Source: Hymenolepis diminuta | Taxonomy: Eukaryota; Platyhelminthes; Cestoda; Cyclophyllidea; Hymenolepididae | Direction of reading: 5' to 3' | DNA: 64,000 nucleotides | Assembly: GCA_900708905.1 (NCBI GenBank) | Contig: CAADRB010000053.1 | Location: forward strand, 310,001 to 374,000 | Part shown: positions 26,320 to 37,762 of the stretch, piece by piece | Numbering within the stretch: the first letter of the stretch is position 1 | Layout of the letters: each line of letters begins with the position of its first letter | The notes under the pieces: model-generated | Database searches by the model: none | What the model was told of the DNA's origin: nothing | The model's input: only the letters and a program-made list of their open reading frames with translations | Translations under genes and position numbers: made by a program

Positions 26320-27389
26320 ACCTATCCCAGAAAAGTCCGCAACACGTTTTTATTATATCACGCGGGTATAGGTCAGCTACAAAAGTTAGCGTAAAAATGA
26401 ATCTTCCTTATTTTTAATGTAAAGTACTGTTGAGCTACTTTCTTAACTAAAATAATTTAAATAATCATAAATTTGTAAAAATTATTTCCAGGCTTTTTCC
26501 TGAAATGACTGCTAATACCCTATTTAGACTTTGATAGATTGTGCTTACGTTAACTCCTTTAACTGCTTACACTTTTAAATGATAATTGTACTTTTCTGCT
26601 TATTCATAGAGACTAGAGAACGCATAATATACATAATCTAATCTTTCCATAGCAATGAATTAAGTCCTCAGAACGACCAAACATATTAAACGGCGGGAGA
26701 TACATTTTTTTCTAAGTATATTATATTAATAAATACTGCAAATTAAATTGCCTTATTTTTCACAAATCAAGGGTGTTTGAATTGACATTTTTCTGAATCT
26801 CACTCTCACGCTTCAGATTAATCGTGATGCTTACCTAACTTTCTGAGTCAATTTCGGAAGGAGTAAGTTTAACACTAAGAAAAGTTTGGTAATGACTTGG
26901 ATAAATGCTTGGGACCAACTAGAAAATATCAACTATTGTTCACAATTTTAAACCAACAAGTAAACAAGAGGCAATCTAAAATTTCTCTACATTTCATTAA
27001 AATTAAGTTTTCTAAAGCTCCGTAACCGCTTATTACTGATGTTTATAGGACCTTTTTAACACATTTTACTCACCTGTTTTTACGTGAAGGAGCTAACTAA
27101 AATATGAAACGATTGTAGTAACGTAATTTGTTGAATTTCAAAAATAAATGTAAAACTTTTTAAACTGTCTTTGAACATTCAGATGTTGTTTAAAATTGCC
27201 AAGGTCAAAGCTATTCATGTAACTTTTCAACTGAATCCATTATTGCGTTAGATTTAACGCTTGTCTGAGCGCTTTTGCTTTGACTTTTAGATTGATATCG
27301 TACTCGACGTAAAGAAATATATTATGGTTTAGAGTTAATTTTGTTCGATTTTGGGTCATATTTCCTTTTTTTAATTTCGCAGGTGTATT
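26320..27389. other. Divergent promoter region of ATAD3 and prenylcysteine oxidase
   Basis: About 1.07 kb between two start codons that face away from each other, so both promoters should lie here. I see no clear TATA or CCAAT pair and no additional coding exon. Just before 27382 a run ttttttttaatttcgcag resembles a splice acceptor, so a 5' exon or a spliced leader may join there. Confidence 0.55.
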
Positions 27390-30300
27390 ATGCGGAGTAA
27401 ATCCGTTAACGATCAAAAACAGATTGGTATGTTCACCACTTTTTCCGGTCCATGCAGTTCTCTACTTATAACATCTTAACAGTGATAATCTCATCTAAAT
27501 GAATACAAATAATTTCAGCAATCATCGGTGCGGGTTTTGGGGGTTGTTCAACTGCCTATTTTCTCCGATGCCTCGTGGGAAACACCTTAGGGATCAGAAT
27601 TTTTGAACGTTCAGATCGCATTGGGGGTCGTGTTCGAGCCATCAAATACAAAGAGAGAGGGGAATTGTACGAATCTGGTGGTGCAATATTCACCTCGAAT
27701 AATAAGTATATGCATATGCTTGCCAATGAATTTCGTACGGTTGAAATTTCCCTTCCTACACTGTTTTTATCGTTTCCTTTTTTAAAATTGGCCGTCCGTA
27801 TTCTTATTCTCTTGTTGTAGGTCTTGAATTACGCCAACACCCTCCACCTCATGGGGCGTTGTGCCTATATAATGGATTCTTGGCTCCTCCATCTTTCTCT
27901 ACTAAAGATGGTCCACTTCGCTTGAACAGAATTAGTTTCGCATGGAAGTACGGTATTGATTTCTTGCGGTTCAAAATTGCTGTTTCTCGACATGTCAATA
28001 AGTTCAGTCGGTAAGTCTACTTGATAAAAAAACCAGTATTTTTTCTTTCAAACGTACGTTTTTTTAAAAATTACATTTACAGAAGAGTAAATTCAATGAT
28101 TTCTCACTTGAACGTCTATGATTTTTCTAATGTTTAAAGTTCTATTGATTGCCCCTTTTGGCTTGTGGTATTTGAAGAGCCTTTGGTTTTCATTTTTAAG
28201 ACTCTTGGTTTTAATAGTCTTTGGTCGCCCTTTTTATTAATGAAAATTTCCATTCAAACTCTCTTATACTCTTTTCTCCGTTATCTGTTTTTCCTTCTAG
28301 AAGAAATCTTAGAACGGCTTAAGTTAGTGGCACCTTCGTAGCTCTAATCCCGACATTAAGGTTGCTTTAGGAATCAGACGAAACTAGGCATAGAAATCCT
28401 CATACAAAGTGAATGACCATCCTTAAGATTAACAGGGTATCACAGCCTTTCCCAAAGTTGGTAGATCAAGGGTGTATTAGACGAACGTGGTGGAATGAGA
28501 GAGAGAAGGTATTGGTAATTGGTAGGGAATTAAAAAGCAACAGTGCTGAGCGAGTTCGAGTTGCGGTAAAGTGGCCTTATTGAAGTACAATAAGGGAGAC
28601 GAAAAATTTTCTGTCCGTTGTTAGTTGATGAGCTATCGATAAAAAGAATTTTGTACTGATAAGTGGCACACACAGAGGCATAAATCAGTATGTGTGCACT
28701 ATATCCTTCTTTGTTTTGGAGCTCACATAACTCAATAAGCGCCTTAGTAATGTAGGCAGCTATTACAATCTCTAGATATAAGTGCTAAATTTTTTGTTGC
28801 TGATTAATTAGATCGCTATCGGTGCATGATATAAATCTATCTGTCCGACGGAGTAAACTCATCACTTTTGGTTTGTTTATATTATACAGATTTAGTTTCG
28901 TTTTTTCGAGGTAACATTAGACACCACTAACGAATATTTATGCGGCGACGATACACTGGTCAATGAGTGCGTCTGTCAAGTCATGTCGTGAGACAAGGAC
29001 CCACTAGTAAAAGTCCCGTTGTTTATGTGATCAACCGCTCTGAATAGTTCTGCTCTACAGGAGATGTGGCTGAATGTGAGTTTCTCGTAAAAACGGTTCC
29101 ATAATACTTTTCGTCTACCCAAGTCAAGTGTTGTGAGTACTTCTCCTTATGAACTTGAGAAGTTATTTTTACAAATATCTTGGTGCGGCAGTGGCTCGTG
29201 TATGAAGTTAGCGGTCATAGACTTCGATACCCGTTTTTCTCGCACCCAGTGAGTAGAATGGCCAATCGCACTGATTAAGCCTGGTTAGTACAGGGAATGG
29301 TTGAATTCGAGTTTCTCATCTGAAAGGCGCTATGGTGTTACCCCGCTACCCAAGATGAGTGTTGGGAATGCTCTCCTGATTGCTAATAACGAAATAGTAA
29401 AGTTAAAGTTAATGATAATGGGAAAGTATAATGCATTAGCCTATAATTCAAATATGAAGTTTTATTTTGAAGTAATTAAATTTGGATTTTGCTCATAACT
29501 ACAAATAATATTTTGCTTTCAATGAAAGTGAAATGTTCTGGTACTATCCAAAACCTCATTTATGCTTTTTTATATATATCTCGACCGTAACTTTTTTATT
29601 TATGACCTGAAATAACGCTACATTATGATAAGAGAACATTAGGACATGGAACAGTAAAAAAAGAGAATGACTATTTGATTCCCTTACTTTCGTTTCTACT
29701 TCCGTTCGGGCCTCTTCTCTTAACCTTCCTTGAACAGCATTACTGTTCTCTGTCTTCAAAAGCTTCTAAAAGATGCAGAATTGTAAATGTTTAAATCTAC
29801 TGTTGGTAATGATAAATAAGTATTTTAGTATCAAATGTCTCTAACATAATTGTAAAATGAATGTGATAGAATATATCTTAACTAGTGCAGTCCCCTTAAA
29901 TAGGTCAGAATCTCACCAGTTAATGATTGACTTTATTCGCGGAACAAGTTACTAGCCTTCTTAACTTGAATGCAGTTCACAGTCGTCAATCTAGAATTCC
30001 TGTCGGTTATTTCTTGTGATACTAGCCCTTTCACCTATTTACAGTGGGTGTCTTGTTTTATCAAACCGTCTTACAGTGAAGTAAGAAGTAAGCCAAGACT
30101 TTATTCACTGTCTACGTTATCTGTTATCATGGTTGGCTTACCGATTTTTATCCTGCTCACGGATTTTTTTGCATAGTTGCGTGCATGATTCGTCTTCCAA
30201 ACCAAGCAGTTCGTCGATTTCCTCCATTATCTAACAGCTGCGTTTTAAACTTCACTGAATCACTTTTACTGTTTACTGATTACAATGTTGCTGCCTCCTC

Positions 30301-33300
30301 TCTGTTCTTATTCAGTAAAAATGATCTGTCTTAGTTCTTTTTCTCTGTCTTATATTGGTCTCTCCTACTATGATGATTTGATTACTGATCTTGATGTAAG
30401 TGACCCGTGATGAGAAGTCTTTATTTTCAATGTCAGCGAATAGTTTGAAACACAGGTCAATCACCACGATGATTGGTGATTATAGCCTCTCTAATCGTGT
30501 ACACTATCCCTGCTTGTTATGTGCTCTTCATCAATAGTGATGGATTACCTCCAGATTAGGAGAAGCGCATACTTACAGGTTATCTAGGCTATTCTGTTTC
30601 GCGTCTTGTCAATGTCCATCATAAGGTTTCTAATTTTATCCCCATTTTTATACTTCAGAATCTATGAGAAACAAAAGAATAGAGAGGCATTCCAATGCCC
30701 ATTCAAAATGCTCTCATCTATCTCAGAAAAGTTCGTGATGATGGTGGAATCATCCTTCGAAAAGTGGCTGGATAAACATCTCAAGCTGTCAAAGCAGTTC
30801 TGTAATGAGGTGGCCTATGGATTCGTCGCTCAGTGCTATTGTTCGGACCTGAAAGTTCATGCATTCGCAGGCAAGTTTCTTACTTCTACGAAATTCACTA
30901 AATGCAACACAGGAAGCATGCAGGGAATTGAGGAGGGAACATATGGGACACAGGTGGTACAGAGTGAAGAAACTCGGTATGCGGTAGGTAAATCGACAAG
31001 GAACTAGAGATAATGTCTAACCGAGGGTAAGTTAATTTAAATAGATCAATGAACGACAACTTACTGGACGAAGGATGAGTCGCAGGCGGGACTCAGTGTG
31101 GTTCGAAATGCGGTAGGTAAAAACTGGGACAAATGGATATGGAACTAGCGGTGATATTTAATCCTTGGTAAGATAATTGGAACAAATCGATAAACAACTG
31201 GAAGGAGGATGCATGATGGACGGAGAACGAAGTGGGTCTTAGTTTATGGTTGATAGAAAACTGGGATAGCTGACAGTAGACTTCAGGAGTTAAGAGATCG
31301 AAATTCGTCCTGGGTGCTGATTTAATAAATGACTTCTATTTTAACTCATGCTGTAACTTCATAATTTGTCTTCAGGTATGACTGCATCGAGTGGTCTTTG
31401 TGCGGCACTCTATTCCATTGTTGGCGGGAACGAGCAAATTGCTCAAAACCTTGCTGCTAAAGCTCTTTGTTCCAATCCACAAGGTTTTCCGTGCCATGTC
31501 TCGCTGAATACTACAGTCACCGAGATTTCTAAAGGATCAAAGAGAAGGTAGGAAATAAGGTATTAATATGAGTTGTGTGCTGGTGGCGCAAAGGTCAGGG
31601 TGTATGCCTGTTAAGTCGGATATAACGAGTTTAATGCCCATCGGTGCACATCCATTGTTGTGGGTGATCAATCGCCCCGATCAATTCTGACCATCAAAGG
31701 AGATGATAGAATGTGAGCCTCCCGTAAGATAGGATATCTTCTCTTCACCCGAGTTAAGTCCTCTGTGCACTTCTCCTAATGGACTTTGGAAGTATTTTAG
31801 ATGGGAACATCATAGCACATTTTATAGACAAGGCAAAACACAATGAAAGGACATAATGGTCTATAAGAATAAGAAAGATAGAAAAGTAGACTGAGAAACA
31901 AGGGACCAGTAAAGTAAATGATTTAACCAATCATAAACACAAAATAAAGAGTCATTAGGAGGTTATCGGTGTCTATGAAATTTATGATAACAATAGTAGC
32001 GAATGAGGAGGTGAGGAGGAGGTAAATGCGCGTCTGCCAAATCAGAGGTTACGATATCGGCGCAAATCTAGTGATGTAGGCGACCAATCGCCATGGTTAA
32101 TCTTGGCGGTAGAATTCAAGTTCCTCATAAGAGCAGCTCCAAGGCTGCGTCTCCTCCATTTAAGTCAGGTGCTCAGAATGATCGAAACAAGTGATACAAT
32201 CACACTAGAGGATGTCGCTATTAAACGCATGAAACTGGAAAAGAGGTTTGACTGTGGCATGAATCATCAGAAATCTGGTGAACACAGTTTCATCTGGAAA
32301 TCGATTCACGTAATTGTGTTTACCAGAATGTTTCCCCTCTCCGTAAATTTCCAATTCAATCCTGGCTTTGTAATAATTTGCAATTTTCCCGATTTTGTCC
32401 ATATGAATCTCATGAATGCAATTTTTGTGGTAAACGAGGACACAGGGAAACAATGTTCCGAACGAAATCAAAATCTAAAAAGAAGAACGTCGTCCAGAAG
32501 GTTAAATCAACGGTCGGTCATGTGACAACCAATAGCCAGCCCGAAGAAGGATATGAAGCGGAATAAAAATCTGTGGGAGAATATCCACGAACATGTTACA
32601 AAAGCGAGTAGAAAGAAGAGGCGGTAGAGAGGGCAGCATTCTGAAATAGTTCCTGTAATAATCAATGATTGGATTTGATTGAATTGAAACTGAATGCTGT
32701 CGGTAAGACAGAAAATGGAGATCTTCCTTCGGAAACAAAAGTGAATGCAGAGTGCCGTTCCAGGTATACGAAACGAAGTCCCTGAACCAAGACGAAGGAA
32801 AGGAACAGTTCGTACAAAAAAGGGGAGAGCTATGGCTAAAAAGCTGAAAGCTGTTCTCGTATACTTCTGAACGGCTGCTCATCGAAGACTTGACAGAAAA
32901 TCTCCGATGGAATTACTAACACATGAGCTGAAAAGTCCCGGGCCTAACACAGATGGCGCTAGTTTTATTGCAGTCACCTTTTTTCAGTTAATACTAACCT
33001 TCAAAAGACAGCTGTTAAAATTCCATGATATTCTATTCATTAGTTTGTGACGCTACTTTTGTTATTTTCAAAACAATGCATCAAAAACAATTTCGTGTTT
33101 TCATTTTACACTGCTTCTTGATGGGAAAAAATACCGTTCAAGCGAAGCAATGGCTTGAAAAGTGTTGTGGGGACTCCGCTCCATCAGAAACAATAAAACG
33201 TTGGTTTGCTGACTTCAAACGTGGTCGTAGAGACACCGACACCGAGACACACAGAAAGCAGTGGACGTCCAAATGAGGCGGTAAAACCAGAAAACCTTAA

Positions 33301-35913
33301 AAAAATTCACAAAATCGTTTTGAATGATGGAAAAGTGAAGTTGCGTGAGTTNNNNNNNNNNNNNNNNNNNNNNNNNNNNNNNNNNNNNNNNNNNNNNNNN
33401 NNNNNNNNNNNNNNNNNNNNNNNNNNNNNNNNNNNNNNNNNNNNNNNNNNNNNNNNNNNNNNNNNNNNNNNNNNNNNNNNNNNNNNNNNNNNNNNNNNNN
33501 NNNNNNNNNNNNNNNNNNNNNNNNNNNNNNNNNNNNNNNNNNNNNNNNNNNNNNNNNNNNNNNNNNNNNNNNNNNNNNNNNNNNNNNNNNNNNNNNNNNN
33601 NNNNNNNNNNNNNNNNNNNNNNNNNNNNNNNNNNNNNNNNNNNNNNNNNNNNNNNNNNNNNNNNNNNNNNNNNNNNNNNNNNNNNNNNNNNNNNNNNNNN
33701 NNNNNNNNNNNNNNNNNNNNNNNNNNNNNNNNNNNNNNNNNNNNNNNNNNNNNNNNNNNNNNNNNNNNNNNNNNNNNNNNNNNNNNNNNNNNNNNNNNNN
33801 NNNNNNNNNNNNNNNNNNNNNNNNNNNNNNNNNNNNNNNNNAACGACCGCATATGGCAAAGAAAAAATGTTGTTTCATCAAGACAACGCACCGTGCGACA
33901 AGTGAATCAAAACAATGGCAAAACTACATGAATTGAACTTCGAATTGTTCCCACATCTACCGTATTTGCCAGATTTGGCTCCCAGCGACTACTGGCTGTT
34001 CGCAGATCTGAAAAAATGCTCCCCGGTAAGAAATTTGGCACGAATGAAGAGGTTATCGGTGAAACTGAGGCCTATTTTGAGTCAAAAGATAAATCGTTCT
34101 ATAAAAATGGTATTGAAATGTTAGAGCGGCGCTGGAATGACTGCTTTTCTCTTGATGGAGATTACGTTGATGAATAAAGCTAATTTTGAACCAAAAAACA
34201 GTTTTCTTTGTTAGGCCCGGGACTTTTCAGCCTATGTGTTAAAATTGTAAGAAGAAGCATACCGAAGCCGCACCAATTGTTCAAATATGTTACTGAAAAA
34301 AGTAATAAGTCGCCAAGAAGAAACCAACCAAGGAAGGCGTGGCTTAAAAAGAGGGTGTCAAAATGAAAACAGTCATGAAAAGTAATTAAATTTTTTCCTT
34401 GACTATATTTGTATTTTATTTCATATTTTCTTCCCATCATTATTGAATACAATGAATGCATAAATTTTTATATGAAGTAATATAAGTTAAAGTACAGTGT
34501 ATGTAGTTCAGATTAAACAGTAATGGGTTATTGTTATAAAAACGGGGATTTGTGTTTTTTCTTTGTCTGACTGGGATGTCTGCTTTGGCTTACAGATTTA
34601 AAACATATATTAATAAGTTTTCTTTTTCAAGTGTCACATTAAATGTGTCCAAATTTGTAATCTCTCCTTTATTAAAATCTAGATATCGTTTGACCTACGT
34701 AGAAACTGATAGTGAAACACAAAAGAGTGAGGAGTTCGACTATGTGGTCTTAGCCTTCCCAATACACGAGAAGTCAGTCATGAAAGCAGATCCTGAAATC
34801 GCCCAAGTCCTTCCCGAAGCAAGACCTTACGTGAAGGTTGATTTCACTCATTTCCATGGTGATTTGAGCTCCCAAATATTTCCCCTTCCAAAAGGTAAAG
34901 ATAACCGTTTCCATTTCAATCATTATCGGTTCTCACAATATGAAGGAAGTAATTCTGATAGCAGGTGACAAATGAAAAGGGCGACAAAATTTGTGGAGAA
35001 AATGTTACCTAAGCTATTGTCCTTAGTTTTTGCCAAAAATAAAGTAGAAGGAAGACAGAGAATGTTGCGTGAACAGGTGCATTGAAGGGTATGCTTGTCT
35101 GGTGAACAGTTAATTGAACAGTACATAGTCTAATTTGAAATATTAAAAAATTGGTTTGTTTTGTAAGTATCTACTCTCATCGCGATAACACTCTGAGATC
35201 CTCAGACCAGGTAGGAAGAAGGCGGAAACCTCTACCTAAATGGCGGCTTACTTACTAAGAAATCACAAACGTCTTTGGAATATGAGATTGATAGGCTGCC
35301 TGACTCGCCATTAATGTAGCAATTGTGAGAATCCATTCTCGGGCTTGAATATGAAAGAATAATCTGGAATGTATTTGATTGATTGCCAGTGTTTACACTT
35401 TATCATACTTCTAGATGAACTGAAAGATGAGGGTCATAGTGGAGTTACGATCTTACCTACACAACGCGGATATAATGAAGGGGGGACTCCTTTCAAGTAT
35501 TTTGGTCGTGCTTTTTCAACAGCTCCTGTGCAGAAGGGCAAAAAGGCCTCGGGATGTTTTTCCGCCCTTTCCCTGCCCGGTCGAACTCCTAATCCCGGTG
35601 ATGAAATACCGAACAAGTATGTGGTTAGTAGGTGTACGCTCATCGATTCCACTAGGTGGGATGCTTTCCCGATTTTCAACCCGGTAAGGATGTGTGATTG
35701 ATTTTATGTTTGCTACTGATATCGATTTAGTAGATTATTTTCTTCTATTTGTTTCAGGGTGATCGAAACAGGTTAACAAAATTTGTTCTGGCCGATGGGT
35801 TGATTTACGTGAATGCAATAGAGCAGCTTGCATCTAATATGGAGTTTGCTCTTATAGGGGGGTACAATGCAGCACTTCTAATTGCTGAGGACCGAATTTC
35901 CAGGTCGAATTAA
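27390..35913 (+). CDS. PCYOX1: Prenylcysteine oxidase (FAD-dependent)
   Basis: Eight exons give 487 residues: 27390-27426, 27519-27734, 27821-28010, 30659-30870, 31376-31547, 34683-34894, 35415-35683 and 35758-35913. The enzyme releases cysteine from prenylated cysteine with FAD and oxygen, forming the prenyl aldehyde and hydrogen peroxide. The N-terminal Rossmann motif AIIGAGFGG (residues 13-21), then ERSDRIGGR, a YNG...WKYG segment, RIYEKQK and a C-terminal IEQLASNMEFALIGGYNAALL (FAD-binding tail) match PCYOX1 in order. Human PCYOX1 (505 residues) has a signal peptide; this model starts only 12 residues before the Rossmann fold and shows none, so an upstream exon may be missing. The intron after exon 4 begins GCAAGT (donor 30871), and frame excludes nearby GT sites. 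Introns 3-5 are full of repeats, including a mariner. Confidence 0.92.
28370..28590. repeat. Dispersed repeat, copy 2 (family R3)
   Basis: Diverged copy of the repeat at 11636-11880, inside prenylcysteine oxidase intron 3. The acagcctttc block and the gttgcggta block occur in the same order and spacing. Confidence 0.45.
28945..29165 (+). repeat. tRNA-derived SINE, copy (+), intron 3
   Basis: It carries the body and tail of the family (tgatcaaccgctctgaatag, tgagtttctcgtaaaa, ctacccaagtcaagtgttg, acttctcc). The tRNA-like head is degraded. It stands in tandem with the next copy, about 10 bp apart. Confidence 0.6.
29175..29390 (+). repeat. tRNA-derived SINE, copy (+), intron 3
   Basis: One of the best preserved copies: A-box-like gtgcggcagtggc (about 29183), B-box-like acttcgataccc (about 29224), body cacccagtgagtagaatggc, and tail ctacccaagatgagtgttgg. 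The A-box/B-box spacing is that of a tRNA-derived promoter. Confidence 0.75.
30950..31230. repeat. Degenerate tandem duplication, period about 129 bp
   Basis: Two units align: each has atgcggtaggtaaa (30979 and 31108), then caa or gacaa, ggaactag (30999 and about 31141), a ggtaag block, then aac-rich sequence. The duplication is in prenylcysteine oxidase intron 4, overlapping the 3' edge of nothing coding. Its origin is unknown. Confidence 0.5.
31575..31795 (+). repeat. tRNA-derived SINE, copy (+), intron 5
   Basis: The head ggtggcgcaaaggt matches an A-box (about 31583-31596). It is followed by gcccatcggtgcacatcc, gatcaatcgcc, tgagcctcccgtaag and a tail with cacccgagttaagtcc. Confidence 0.7.
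32020..32180 (+). repeat. tRNA-derived SINE, partial copy (+), intron 5
   Basis: The copy has gcgcgtctgccaaatcagaggttacga, then gaccaatcgcc, then caagttcctcataagagcag and a tail with catttaagtcaggtgctca. The A-box end is missing or changed. A gag-like fragment follows directly. Confidence 0.6.
32190..32570 (+). pseudogene. Retrotransposon gag fragment with zinc knuckle
   Basis: In shifted frames the segment encodes a helical gag-like stretch (TITLEDVAIKRMKLEK) and, around 32420-32465, a CCHC-type knuckle CNFCGKRGHRETMF in which the last cysteine has changed to Phe, followed by a Lys-rich tail. This resembles the end of a Ty3/gypsy gag. It is broken by stops and frameshifts, and no protease or reverse transcriptase follows. 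It is a different family from the element at 46428-49305. Confidence 0.45.
32919..32952 (+). repeat. Left terminal inverted repeat of the mariner
   Basis: It starts acacatgagctgaaaagtcc and is complementary to 34239-34206 with three mismatches. Confidence 0.93.
33076..34177 (+). pseudogene. Mariner transposase, frameshifted
   Basis: The N-terminal helix-turn-helix region is readable (FRVFILHCFLMGKN, then ETIKRWFADFKRG). A frameshift near 33240 moves the frame, which continues as SGRPNEAVKPENLKKIHK. After the 490-base gap the catalytic core resumes with FHQDNAPC (second Asp), a premature stop follows soon after, then a shifted segment PDLAPSDYWLFADLKK (third Asp). Another shift near 34020 leads to the C-terminal part ending at the stop 34175-34177. 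At least three lesions are visible, so no functional enzyme is expected from this copy. The first catalytic Asp is hidden by the gap. Confidence 0.92.
33352..33841. other. Assembly gap, 490 N
   Basis: Undetermined bases within the mariner transposase. Gaps inside repeated elements usually reflect collapsed or ambiguous assembly. Confidence 0.99.
34206..34239 (-). repeat. Right terminal inverted repeat of the mariner
   Basis: Reverse complement of the left repeat, ending cctatgtgt and followed by the TA target duplication at 34240-34241. Confidence 0.93.
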
Positions 35914-37762
35914 TCACCCGAAGAATGTTTTAATTTTTACTAAGAGTGATTATTTGCTATTGATGTTAATTATACACTTTTTCGCGCATTGTTTCTACGC
36001 TTGATTACTTGTTCGTAGTAAATGACTTATTTTTTACCAGTTGCAAATTTGGCGAAAAGTGTTAGTTAATATTCTCTTGTTAAAACACATTAGAGATTAT
36101 CAGAGTATAAGCATATATAAAAGTCCGAAGGGTCTTATTTATATTAGGGTTGTGTCTCTAGATATGTTGCGAATTATTGGTTTTGACGCAATATCTTAGT
36201 ACATTAATGTTATTAGGAGATTTAGAAAGCAAATTGAGATGGTTTTCGATAAGTCCGAATAAGTGAGTAAGCCTTTCTGATGGCGGGAGGGGGCAGTTTT
36301 ATATTTCGAATATAAAGCTGGACGAGAATGTAGGTCTACCGGGGCCGCATCGATTGAGTAGATGGGATAAGTCAAGCCACTCATATCGCCGGATAGGTCC
36401 GGAGGTGGCAGGCAACCCATCCCAATTTATTAATAATTAGATTAGGTTTATGTGCAAAACATTTCTTCGTTAAACATCAGTCATGTCTCAGCGTGATGAT
36501 CGACACCTGTTTAGCTATTTGTGTACAAACAGGGAACACTGAGCGGGAACGCTGTAGTGGAGACCTTATCGCCAGTCAAGCATTTCTAATCTCCAAGCGT
36601 CAATAGTCATCTGCTGGCTATAGCAAAGGGGAAATGCGCTGCTCGATAGAATTATTAAAAGGGTGGATGATGCGGAGTATCTGTTCAACGGAATAACAAA
36701 TAAGAATGCAGAGATGGATTGCTGCATGCAACTGCCTGTATTTCAGCTTTAGACAAACAAAATTGAAATGGAAAACGAAATGTTCTGAAAACTTGTGGGA
36801 AATTGTTTTGATATTTAACAAACGGATATTTGTGTTGGAAGTGGTGAGCCTAACCATTTATGTATAATCAGAAGTCAAATATACAGCTATAAAAGCCTTT
36901 ATAGTTTGACAAATTACGAGTCCGAGGGAGAAAAATAATAGACAAATTACATTTGTATCCTGAGAATGGGGATGCTATAATTTGAATATTCGAGCCGGTC
37001 GCAGCACTTACCTATATAGTCGGCACTTAAATTGAGGATGAAATAAAGGTGATTGTTGCTGAAATTAGCTCCAGATTGCCCTATTTTGTAATGGAAGTCC
37101 TATCATTTGCTTTGCCTGGTTAATTAATCTTCGACACAAACATTCACGTAAAGGACGTATCTTTTTATTGTAAATGATTTCATGAAAATTGGAAGAAGAT
37201 TATGCGTCTAAAAATGCATTACACTTAATAAAAGTAACTAAAATGAACTGTAACGTGCTCAGAGTTAAAGATTGATCTAAAATACAAATATTAGGGTAGA
37301 ATTAATACCATGATCCGATTGCCACTAATTTGCTTTCCTAAGATGATTTCATCGGTAGCATTTAATACAGAAGCATTTTTGTTTCCTGTGACATATATTT
37401 ATTTAAAAATATATATAACATTTTACTTAAACAAATTGCTGTTAACATTTAGTTGTTTATTTCTTTCAGAAGGCCTTAGACAATTTAATATTGACATTTG
37501 TCCAGGTAGTCTTTGGGGTTATCATCCCATTTTTCCGTTGATATATGACAAATTTGTGCTAAAATAAGTTGTGATGGTAAATCAGTGTTACTATAATTGG
37601 AGTCATTTTAATAATCAAAACAAACCAATATTTGCATATGCAGCGGTTAGCATTTTGCTACAATATATAAATTCCTATTAATTAAACGAGAAATATTCTG
37701 TGCTCATTTATTCCATAGACGCTTTCTTACGAGTTCTCACGTTCTTACCTGGAGCCTTCTTA
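35914..37762. other. Intergenic region between prenylcysteine oxidase and FLAD1
   Basis: About 1.85 kb. A GC-richer patch at 36200-36430 has an open minus-strand frame without recognisable domain or splice partner. The FLAD1 promoter should lie within the last few hundred bases. No clear polyadenylation signal follows the prenylcysteine oxidase stop closely; an AATAAA occurs near 37043. Confidence 0.5.

Larger units (their letters stand above)
32919..34239 (+). mobile_element. Full-length mariner transposon, inactivated
   Basis: A 1321-bp element (including a 490-base gap) lies between TA dinucleotides at 32917-32918 and 34240-34241, the target duplication of Tc1/mariner elements. Terminal inverted repeats at 32919-32952 and 34206-34239 match at 31 of 34 positions, with the core gctgaaaagtcccgggccta. 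The encoded transposase is of the mariner DD34D type. The insertion is in prenylcysteine oxidase intron 5, on the same strand as the gene. Confidence 0.93.

Noticed and set aside
33206..33931. Several long open frames on both strands across 33206-33931
   Set aside because: They are produced by the run of 490 N, which contains no stop codons by definition.
36196..36420. Minus-strand frame of 74 codons in a GC-richer patch
   Set aside because: No recognisable domain, no splice-linked partner and no conserved motif; probably part of an old repeat.
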